A stretch of 5,367 bases of DNA, taken from positions 1-5,367 of the forward strand of contig DAOTVD010000245.1 of NCBI GenBank assembly GCA_034437075.1, read 5' to 3'. This document shows, piece by piece, positions 1-5,367 of the stretch. The first letter of the stretch is position 1. Every line of letters begins with the position of its first letter. A model generated the notes under the pieces. It saw only the letters and a program-made list of their open reading frames with translations. It searched no databases and had not been told where the DNA came from. Made by a program: the position numbers and the translations under genes. This DNA comes from DAOTVD01 sp034437075. GTDB lineage: Bacteria > Chloroflexota > Anaerolineae > Aggregatilineales > J027.

Positions 1-1077
1 ACCACGCAGGGTGCCTGGTGGGAAACTCTGGCCGCCATGGACATGACCTTGATCGTCACGCGCGAATATGAGCATCTAGTGCTGGCTCTGACGATACACG
101 CAGGCGAACCGCAGATCAGTTTCATGCAGTTGCCGCACCCTTCGGGGTTGGCGTATGACGCCAAACGCGCTGTGCTGTACTTGGCCGCCACGCGCAACCC
201 GAATCAGGTGATGGCGTTTCAGCCCGTGGTGGATACGCTACCACGGGCGGATATGCCCTACGATGAACCGCTCAACCAACGCCCCTTGGTGCCTGTGCAA
301 ACGCGCTTCTATCCAGGCAGCCTGTATATCCATGACCTGGCCTTCATTGGCGACCGCTTGCATGCTAACGCGGTGGGGCAAAATGCCGTGATCGCCTTTG
401 ATACGGACGGTACCTACCAGCGTGTTTGGCACCCCCGGTGCATTGAGCATGAAGGACACCCCGTTTTTGAGCAAAACCACATCCAGCTTAATTCTATCGC
501 GGCGGGGGATGACCTGGCGGGCTCGTACTTTTCGGCCTCGTTAGATTATCTTTCGGCGCGGCGGCCTGGCCATCAGAATTTCCCGGTGGATGGGCGCGGC
601 GTGATTTTCTCGGGCGCCACGCGCGAGGTCGTCGCGCGCGGACTGACCCGGCCTCATTCGGCCCGCTTCTATGCCGATACCGTCTGGGTCGATAATAGCG
701 GCTATGGGGAATTGGGGTATATTGAAGATGGCCATTTTCACCCCGTCTTCAAGCTCCCGGGTTGGACGCGCGGCCTGGCTTTTCACGAGTCGATTGGCTT
801 TGTCGGCACCTCGCGCGTGTTGCCCCGCTTCGCGCAGTATGCGCCGGGGTTGAATGTCGCGGATAGTACCTGCGCGCTGCATGCCATTGATATGCAATCC
901 GGGCAAGTCCTGGGGAGTATCACCTGGCCGTATGGCAATCAGCTATTTGCTATTGAACTGGTGCCGCGCCGCTGGACGCTGGGCTTTCCCTTCCAGAGCC
1001 ACCAAAAACGGGCTACCGCGCGCGAACGCAAGTTATTTTACACGTTTATGACAGAGGATCAGACGCATGAGCAATGA
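1..1077 (+). CDS. TIGR03032/DUF4915 family protein, 5' partial
   Basis: The reading frame is open from base 1, so the start lies upstream of the window. The ATG at 37 is probably internal: the 12 codons before it include GAWWETL, which fits the G-x-WW-x-x-L stretch I associate with the start of the conserved domain. Counting from that ATG, the family-like motifs are TREYEHLV (8-15), LPHPSGLA (32-39), ATRNPNQV (51-58), HDLAF (99-103), GLTRPHSARF (202-211), WVDNSGYGELG (217-227) and LPGWTRGLAF then FVGTSR (240-260). Spaced short beta-strands with recurring Gly and Asp suggest a beta-propeller-like fold. No signal peptide or membrane helix is visible in the part seen. The C-terminus is a basic, charged tail of about 35 residues. 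The biochemical role of this family is unknown to me. Its last 11 nt overlap the sulfotransferase gene, which implies translational coupling and a shared pathway. Family assignment is by remembered motifs and is fairly confident; function is unassigned. Confidence 0.85.
   Translation, partial: TTQGAWWETLAAMDMTLIVTREYEHLVLALTIHAGEPQISFMQLPHPSGLAYDAKRAVLYLAATRNPNQVMAFQPVVDTLPRADMPYDEPLNQRPLVPVQTRFYPGSLYIHDLAFIGDRLHANAVGQNAVIAFDTDGTYQRVWHPRCIEHEGHPVFEQNHIQLNSIAAGDDLAGSYFSASLDYLSARRPGHQNFPVDGRGVIFSGATREVVARGLTRPHSARFYADTVWVDNSGYGELGYIEDGHFHPVFKLPGWTRGLAFHESIGFVGTSRVLPRFAQYAPGLNVADSTCALHAIDMQSGQVLGSITWPYGNQLFAIELVPRRWTLGFPFQSHQKRATARERKLFYTFMTEDQTHEQ
1053..1058 (+). promoter_or_regulatory. Shine-Dalgarno site for the sulfotransferase gene
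   Basis: AGAGGA lies 8 nt upstream of the ATG at 1067, inside the 3' end of the preceding gene. It supports 1067 as the true start even though that start overlaps the upstream stop codon (1075-1077) by 11 nt. Confidence 0.65.
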
Positions 1078-1996
1078 TATTCGCCTGCTGATGTTAGGCG
1101 CGATGTATGAGAATGGTGGCAACACCACCCACCGGATGCTGGATGGGCATCCACAAATGTTTGTGTATCCCTTCGAATCCCAAATCGGCACCCGGTTGGT
1201 GCAAGACCCGCTAACCTCAATGTTCCCAGTCAAGTATCGCTGGCCCGTGTTTGGCCTGGACGCCACCCCGGCCCAGGATTACCACGCCATCATTGACGAA
1301 GAAGGTAAAGTGCGGGCTCGCACGCCGCATGTCAGCAAGTTTCGGCACATGCCTTTTGACTTTTCCGATGATAACCGACGCGATATTTACATCGAATATG
1401 TGCAAGCGACAGGCCGCTCCGATGGCGACAACGTCGCCGCGTTTTTCCGTGCGACGTTTGACGCCTGGCAAGACTACAACCGCACGGGCGAAGAAACCGT
1501 TTATGTCGGCTACAGTCCGATTTTTGTCGTAGATACCGCGAAGATACTCGACGCCCTGCCCAACGCGCATGTGCTGCACGTCGTCCGCAATCCCTGGTCG
1601 GCCTATGCGGATACCAAAAAGCGCCCCGTGCCGCTATCTCTGCACAATTACATGCGCGCCTGGACGCTGAACCAGTATTACGCGCTGTATTTTCAGCAGA
1701 AATATCCCGAGCGAATGCATGTCGTGCGCGTCGAGGACGTGATGGCCAACCCGAGCGCTACCCTTGGCCCCATCTGCGAAAAACTGGGCCTAGAACCGAA
1801 CGCCGCCGCCCTCCAGCGCCCGAGTTGGAATGGCCAGGCACTTGACGAAGTTTATCCCTGGGGCACGCTGCGCAAAGTGACGCCGCAGGTCAACCGCGCC
1901 ACTGCCCAAGAACTCTCCTCCGCAGAACAAACCACCATTGCGGAATATACCTGGCAATATTTGGATGTGTTCGATTATCGCGAATTTCTGAAGTAA
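1067..1996 (+). CDS. Sulfotransferase family protein (PAPS-dependent, variant P-loop)
   Basis: This 309-residue protein is of the usual length for a cytosolic bacterial sulfotransferase, which moves a sulfuryl group from PAPS to a hydroxyl or amine acceptor. The N-terminal strand and loop (residues 7-29: LLMLGA, then ENGGNTTHRMLDGHP) match the 5'-phosphosulfate-binding loop, with the TT pair (20-21) and the HP that typically follows. E37 in YPFES sits where some bacterial sulfotransferases carry a catalytic acidic residue. The 3'-phosphate-binding strand is HVLHVVRNPWSAY (168-180) with R174. VRVEDVMANP (220-229), followed by a KLGLE segment, is the usual C-terminal helix signature. No signal peptide or membrane segment is visible. 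The start is supported by AGAGGA at 1053. The P-loop lacks the usual basic residue, which may mark a subfamily or altered cofactor handling. The acceptor cannot be told; the sugar-modifying neighbour suggests a glycan. Fold assignment is good; substrate is unknown. Confidence 0.85.
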   Translation: MSNDIRLLMLGAMYENGGNTTHRMLDGHPQMFVYPFESQIGTRLVQDPLTSMFPVKYRWPVFGLDATPAQDYHAIIDEEGKVRARTPHVSKFRHMPFDFSDDNRRDIYIEYVQATGRSDGDNVAAFFRATFDAWQDYNRTGEETVYVGYSPIFVVDTAKILDALPNAHVLHVVRNPWSAYADTKKRPVPLSLHNYMRAWTLNQYYALYFQQKYPERMHVVRVEDVMANPSATLGPICEKLGLEPNAAALQRPSWNGQALDEVYPWGTLRKVTPQVNRATAQELSSAEQTTIAEYTWQYLDVFDYREFLK

Positions 1997-1998
1997 AC

Positions 1999-2943
1999 AT
2001 GGCCAAGCGAGTTTTGCTCACGGGTGGCACAGGCTTTGTAGGGGCCAATTTAGCGCGTCACCTGCTGGCGGAGGGGCACGAGGTACATTTACTCGTTCGG
2101 CAGGGCCACCAAGGCTGGCGCATTGCTGGCCTGGATACCCCCTTGCATGTTGTAGATTTGCAAGATGCTCAGAATGTACAGGCGGCGGTGGGGCGCATCA
2201 AGCCCGAGTGGGTTTTTCACCTGGCCGCGCATGGGGCCTATTCCTGGCAAACGGATGTGGATCAGATCATGCAGACCAACCTGCTGGGGACGGTCAACTT
2301 GGTGCAGGCGTGTTTGCAACAGGGCTTCGAGGCGTTCGTTAATACGGGGTCGTCTTCGGAATACGGTTTCAAAGACCATGCCGCGCACGAGGAAACCTGG
2401 CTAGAGCCGAATAGCCATTATGCGGTCTTCAAAGCCGCTGCGACGTTGTTTTGCCGATATACCGCCCAGAAACACCATGTGCCGATCACGACCCTGCGCT
2501 TATACTCGGTGTATGGCCCCTACGAAGACCCCGGACGGTTGATCCCTAAGCTGGTGATGCACGGCTTAGAGGGCACCTGGCCCCCCTTGGTAAGCCCCGA
2601 AACCGCGCGCGATTATATCTACATTGCGGATGTTATCGCCGCGTATTTGACCGTCGCCCAAGCAGCCATCGCGCCGGGGGCGGTGTATAACGTCGCCACT
2701 GGGCAGCAAACCACGTTACGCGAGATTGTAACGGTGGTTCGCGAGGTTCTGGATGTGGCCGCACAACCGCAATGGGGGACGATGGATAACCGCATCTGGG
2801 ATACTAACGTGTGGGTCGGCAATAGCCAGCGGTTGCAATCTGAAACGGACTGGCAACCGCAGGTTTCTTTGCGGCAAGGGGTTGTCTCTACGATAGAATG
2901 GTTTCGGGAGCATGCTGACCTGCACCCCATTTATGCAGACTAA
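1999..2943 (+). CDS. NAD-dependent epimerase/dehydratase/reductase (extended SDR)
   Basis: This 314-residue protein has the full extended short-chain dehydrogenase plan. The N-terminal Rossmann nucleotide-binding motif is TGGTGFVG (8-15), with G9-x-x-G12-x-x-G15. HLAA comes near residue 72, SSSEYG at 118-123 and the catalytic Y141-x-x-x-K145 in HYAVFK. RLYSVYGPYEDPGRLIP (167-183) and RDYIYIADV (204-212) form the nucleotide-sugar binding half. Such enzymes act on NDP-hexoses in the cytosol. Where dTDP-glucose 4,6-dehydratases carry Thr-Asp-Glu, this protein has Ser-Ser-Glu (119-121). That favours a 4-epimerase or 4-keto reductase (GDP-6-deoxy-mannose or CDP-paratose synthase-like) over a 4,6-dehydratase. 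The start is 2 nt after the sulfotransferase stop, with only a weak GAAG ahead (1990-1993), so translation probably depends on coupling. The class is secure; the exact sugar is not determinable. Confidence 0.88.
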   Translation: MAKRVLLTGGTGFVGANLARHLLAEGHEVHLLVRQGHQGWRIAGLDTPLHVVDLQDAQNVQAAVGRIKPEWVFHLAAHGAYSWQTDVDQIMQTNLLGTVNLVQACLQQGFEAFVNTGSSSEYGFKDHAAHEETWLEPNSHYAVFKAAATLFCRYTAQKHHVPITTLRLYSVYGPYEDPGRLIPKLVMHGLEGTWPPLVSPETARDYIYIADVIAAYLTVAQAAIAPGAVYNVATGQQTTLREIVTVVREVLDVAAQPQWGTMDNRIWDTNVWVGNSQRLQSETDWQPQVSLRQGVVSTIEWFREHADLHPIYAD

Positions 2944-3057
2944 TGGCGATGCGACATCTTATATCCACGTATGGGGCTGGAGGCTTTCCGTGCAGGGCCT
3001 GTGTACCCTAGTGCAATAGGTCATGGGGACAAGCGCCTTTTTTGCTTTGCCGTACTA

Positions 3058-3087
3058 CAGACACTTTATCTGCTCTTGTGCTATACT
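3058..3087 (+). promoter_or_regulatory. Putative sigma-70 promoter with extended -10
   Basis: An extended -10, TGcTATACT (TG at 3079-3080, hexamer 3082-3087, 5 of 6 matches to TATAAT), lies 18 nt downstream of a moderate -35, CAGACA (3058-3063, 4 of 6 matches to TTGACA). Transcription would start near 3094, about 24 nt ahead of the ATG at 3118. It sits in the AT-rich gap and would drive the two membrane-protein genes. Its placement argues against translation starting at 2971. Confidence 0.5.
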
Positions 3088-3104
3088 TCTAGCGTTTTTA
3101 TAAA
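3076..3104 (+). promoter_or_regulatory. Second, overlapping promoter-like element
   Basis: TTGTGC (3076-3081) and TATAAA (3099-3104) are separated by exactly 17 nt. The -10 matches 5 of 6 consensus bases, while the -35 has only the TTG. A start near 3111 would leave a leader of only about 7 nt before ATG 3118, which would fit the absence of a Shine-Dalgarno there. The -10 lies within the perfect 10-bp palindrome TTTTATAAAA (3096-3105). It overlaps the extended -10 element, so both could not be occupied at once. Confidence 0.3.
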
Positions 3105-3117
3105 ACCCTTACCCGAT

Positions 3118-5151
3118 ATGAATATCCGTTACTTTCGATCTAGCTTTGTGCTCATCTTTGCCTTGTATGGTCTGTTGGCCCTGCTCCTGCTGAATGATCT
3201 GTGGCGCACGACCGTTCTGCCGGGCGCGAAATACGAAGGTGCATTGAGTTTTTTTGCGGTTTGGTGGCCATGGCAAGCCATCACCGAAAACTACGACTTG
3301 GTTAGTCATGCCTATGTCCTTTATCCCAATGATGTGAACTGGTTCAACTGGCTATCCCTACCCAGCAGTGCCCTATTCTCATTGGCGGATATCGCGCTCC
3401 CAAGCTTGACGGCCTATACGTTGCTTTATCCCTTGTACCTGAGCCTGGGCGGAGCCATGGCCTATGGCTATTGGCGCGCGGCAGGGATGGTGCATGGCCT
3501 GGCAGTTTTGGCGGGCTTGGTCTTCGCGTTCAATCCGGTGACCTACACTTTAGTGAGTGGGGGACAGGTAGCGTGGTTAGGTGTCTTCCTAATTCCTCTT
3601 TGGTTGGGGCTGTGGGATGCGTATTTGCGGCGTCCTGGGCTAAAGCGCTTGGTGCGCGTGGTTTTAGTGCTTTATGCGCTGATCTTGATGAGTCCGGCTT
3701 GGTGGAACCTGATCTTGACTTGGCTGCTACCCTATGGGGTTTGGCGCTGGTGGGTCACGCGCGAGAGCCGCGTCGCCGCGCATAGCGATGGGGTGTTATT
3801 TGGGGTTATCCTTCTGGCTGTTTTTATCGGAATATTTCCATTAGCCGCGTTGTTGAACAGTACGACCACAGGACGCTATCCTACCCCGATGCCATCTTTA
3901 GAAATGACGCTCGAACAATCCGCCGTATTGTGGGGGATGATGCTGGTCGCTTTGCTAGCAGTGGCCCTGTGGCGCCCGGCGCGTGATATCTCGCCTCGCC
4001 AATTTTGGGCAGGACTGGTTGTCCTAAATGCAGCTTGTTGGCTGGTGGTGGGCATACGACCATTGCACATCGTTAATGCTTGGCTCGTACCAGATGCTTT
4101 GCCCGATGTCGGCGGCGCTATCCTATTTCTATACCCGGTGGTGTTTGGCATTTTGAGCCTAGCTTTGATGGCACCCCAGGGCCTCGCGCGCTTGAGCTTG
4201 GTCATTGTCATGGGTGCGGGCCTGATCGGGTGGCTGGGGGGTGTGCCGACTCAATCTCTGAGCCATACCGATGCACTGGCAAGCCTCGCTGCCGAGCCTG
4301 AACCTTATGTGGTAGTTGTCGCGCCCCTGGCGACCACGGATGCGACCCAGACGACTAGCTTCGGGATTCCGTGGCAAGCAGGCATGGCCTTAGCCCAAGT
4401 GCCCTTGCATCATAAGCGCCTGGCAGGGGGCCTTGTCCCAGCATTGTCCCCCGATTATCTCACCGCCTATACAACCCATCCGGTGTGGGCCTACCTTGGT
4501 TTTCGCGCGGTGCCAGGCGTAGACACCCCCGCAGGGGTCGCGCGCGCTTGGCAGACCTACGTGCCGCGTGAGCGCATCGGGTACGTAATGCTAGACACGA
4601 CTGCCGCCGAATCCTGGGCGCTGGACAGTTTGCGCGGCATGCTGGCGTGGTCGGGCATGTTTTGCCATGTTGACACGCTCCCCCCCCTAGAGATGTGGCG
4701 GGCGCGCTGGCATCCGGCTGGCTGCCCGGATTATCGCCTCTCGTTGGGCGGGCCGGAGAGTTCGCTTGCTACCGGGGAAGGGTGGTATGCCCCTGAAAGT
4801 TGGGGCGAACGCGCGGTGCGCTGGGCTGGCCCGGCGCAGTCTGCCACGCTGACCCTTTGGGCCGTTCAACCGACAGATGATCTGCGCTTGGGGCTGATCA
4901 TTAACGCCACCCCCGACATTCCCGACCAGTCGGTGAGCGTCAGCATCAACGGAGAACGCCGCGAGACGCTATCCTTACAAACTGATTGGACGACCTATTA
5001 CGTGCTCGTGCCGCGTGAGCTAGCGTTACAAGATGATGGACAACTAACCGTAACGCTAACCCATGAGCAGACGCGCAGCATCCAGGGTCGGCAATTGCAC
5101 GCCGTATACGATGATGTTTGGTTAGAGACGAGGTCGCCCGATGGCCCCTGA
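3118..5151 (+). CDS. Polytopic membrane protein, GT-C/YfhO-like, with C-terminal beta-sandwich
   Basis: From ATG 3118 the product is 677 residues. The first helix is at 9-28. A loop of about 65 residues follows, probably extracytoplasmic, with PWQ (51-53) and YPNDVNW (69-75). About eight or nine more helices lie near 99-119, 121-142, 148-169, 178-203, 226-246, 266-285, 297-312, 330-352 and 358-376. The rest (about 380-677) is soluble and probably outside: a segment with YVVVVAPL (397-404) and HKRLAGGLVPALSPDYL (432-448), then a beta-rich domain (about 545-672) starting GEGWYAPESWGERAVRW. This plan resembles large bacterial membrane proteins annotated as YfhO or PTPS-related, thought to be GT-C-type glycosyltransferase relatives; no catalytic residue can be named. 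The 2971 ATG would add 49 residues. I prefer 3118 because MNIRYFRSS leads directly into helix 1 and promoter elements lie just before it. Neither start has a clear Shine-Dalgarno. The gene overlaps the next by 11 nt. Confidence 0.78.
   Translation: MNIRYFRSSFVLIFALYGLLALLLLNDLWRTTVLPGAKYEGALSFFAVWWPWQAITENYDLVSHAYVLYPNDVNWFNWLSLPSSALFSLADIALPSLTAYTLLYPLYLSLGGAMAYGYWRAAGMVHGLAVLAGLVFAFNPVTYTLVSGGQVAWLGVFLIPLWLGLWDAYLRRPGLKRLVRVVLVLYALILMSPAWWNLILTWLLPYGVWRWWVTRESRVAAHSDGVLFGVILLAVFIGIFPLAALLNSTTTGRYPTPMPSLEMTLEQSAVLWGMMLVALLAVALWRPARDISPRQFWAGLVVLNAACWLVVGIRPLHIVNAWLVPDALPDVGGAILFLYPVVFGILSLALMAPQGLARLSLVIVMGAGLIGWLGGVPTQSLSHTDALASLAAEPEPYVVVVAPLATTDATQTTSFGIPWQAGMALAQVPLHHKRLAGGLVPALSPDYLTAYTTHPVWAYLGFRAVPGVDTPAGVARAWQTYVPRERIGYVMLDTTAAESWALDSLRGMLAWSGMFCHVDTLPPLEMWRARWHPAGCPDYRLSLGGPESSLATGEGWYAPESWGERAVRWAGPAQSATLTLWAVQPTDDLRLGLIINATPDIPDQSVSVSINGERRETLSLQTDWTTYYVLVPRELALQDDGQLTVTLTHEQTRSIQGRQLHAVYDDVWLETRSPDGP
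5130..5133 (+). promoter_or_regulatory. Shine-Dalgarno site for the last gene
   Basis: GAGG lies 7 nt ahead of the ATG at 5141, inside the 3' end of the preceding membrane-protein gene. It supports a start that overlaps that gene's TGA (5149-5151). Confidence 0.6.
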
Positions 5152-5367
5152 TGCTCGTGGATTCTTATTGTTCGGTGCCTTGTTGCTGTTGGCGATACAG
5201 TTGATTAGTTTTGCGTCCGTGTGGGACTTGACCATCGAACGCGCGGATTATTGGTTTTTGCCTTATCAGGGTGTGCGCATTTTGGAACAAGGCGACTGGT
5301 TCTACCCCCATGCTAATCGCCAATTCACTTTTTTAGGGCTTTCTTTGGCCGAATTTCTATTGCCGCA
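5141..5367 (+). CDS. Membrane protein, 3' partial, possible paralogue of the upstream gene
   Basis: Seventy-five complete codons are visible and the frame is open at the window end. The protein begins MAPDARGF, followed by one strongly hydrophobic helix (about 8-27: FLLFGALLLLAIQLISF), probably an uncleaved signal anchor. A polar loop follows with LPYQG (40-44), ILEQGDWFYPHAN (47-59) and then a hydrophobic FLGLSLAEFLLP. The order helix, P-aromatic-Q, acidic residue, YP, Leu/Ser-rich stretch parallels residues 9-95 of the upstream membrane protein, so the two may be tandem relatives working in the same process. The ATG is backed by GAGG at 5130 and the 11-nt overlap indicates coupled translation. 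Too little is visible to name a family. Confidence 0.7.
   Translation, partial: MAPDARGFLLFGALLLLAIQLISFASVWDLTIERADYWFLPYQGVRILEQGDWFYPHANRQFTFLGLSLAEFLLP

Larger units (their letters stand above)
2944..3117 (+). other. Intergenic region between the two operon halves
   Basis: This 174-nt gap is visibly more AT-rich than the flanking genes. It can be read through in frame with the downstream gene from an ATG at 2971, but that 49-residue extension (starting MGLEAFRAGP) has no ribosome site and no family-like sequence. Its 3' third carries promoter-like elements. I found no strong hairpin plus T-run, so there is no convincing terminator for the upstream genes. Confidence 0.6.

Noticed and set aside
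541..906. Open frame of about 121 codons on the - strand within the TIGR03032 gene
   Set aside because: It lies wholly inside a gene with clear family motifs on the + strand, has low-complexity Arg/Ala/Pro-rich composition and shows no domain. It is a by-product of GC-rich codon use.
1217..1579. Open frame of about 120 codons on the - strand within the sulfotransferase gene
   Set aside because: The + strand frame carries the conserved cofactor-binding motifs across the same bases; the - strand product has no recognisable features or ribosome site.
2619..2930. Open frame of about 103 codons on the - strand at the end of the dehydrogenase gene
   Set aside because: It opposes the C-terminal half of a well-supported enzyme and encodes a Cys/Thr/Arg-rich sequence without a domain.
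2981..3000. Inverted repeat AGGC...GCCT as a terminator stem
   Set aside because: The stem is only 4 bp around a 12-nt loop and no T-run follows.
2943..3011. Short frame starting at the ATG overlapping the dehydrogenase stop (taATGG)
   Set aside because: It ends after 22 codons at a TAG, has no ribosome site and shows no recognisable peptide; a chance overlap is likelier than a gene.
3030..3049. AAGC...GCTT with a run of T as a terminator
   Set aside because: The T-run is in the loop rather than after the stem, and the stem is only about 4-5 bp with a bulge.
3876..4211. Open frame of about 111 codons on the - strand within the membrane-protein gene
   Set aside because: Antisense to membrane helices, rich in Thr/Arg/Ala, with no motif; the + strand helix pattern explains the sequence.

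Overview
The window reads as part of a surface-glycan or cell-envelope gene cluster from a bacterium of moderately high GC. All five genes are on the + strand and tightly packed. I tentatively place it in Chloroflexota. The reason is the large membrane protein, whose polytopic N-terminal half, lumenal 'HKRLAGG' segment and C-terminal beta-sandwich resemble membrane proteins I associate with that phylum. No rRNA or other phylogenetic marker is present, so this placement is inference only.

Positions 1-2943 hold three genes that look like one transcription unit. The first is a TIGR03032/DUF4915-type protein whose 5' end lies outside the window. It overlaps by 11 nt a PAPS-dependent sulfotransferase-like protein with an unusual phosphate-binding loop. 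That is followed after 2 nt by an extended short-chain dehydrogenase (NAD-dependent nucleotide-sugar epimerase/dehydratase/reductase class).

Positions 2944-3117 are the only sizeable non-coding gap. It is less GC-rich than the genes and holds two overlapping promoter-like elements just ahead of the fourth gene. The clearer one is an extended -10, TGcTATACT.

Positions 3118-5151 encode a polytopic membrane protein of about 677 residues with a large C-terminal extracytoplasmic region (GT-C/YfhO/PTPS-related-like architecture). It overlaps by 11 nt a second membrane-protein gene, which runs off the window at 5367. Both appear to share a 'PWQ/PYQ ... YP' pattern after the first membrane helix, so they may be tandem paralogues.

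A plausible joint role is that the dehydrogenase makes a modified nucleotide sugar, the sulfotransferase decorates a glycan or other acceptor, the TIGR03032 protein supports that step in an unknown way, and the membrane proteins act in glycan assembly or transfer at the membrane. Each step is inferred from family resemblance and gene order. I saw no tRNA, rRNA, CRISPR array, insertion sequence or convincing terminator.
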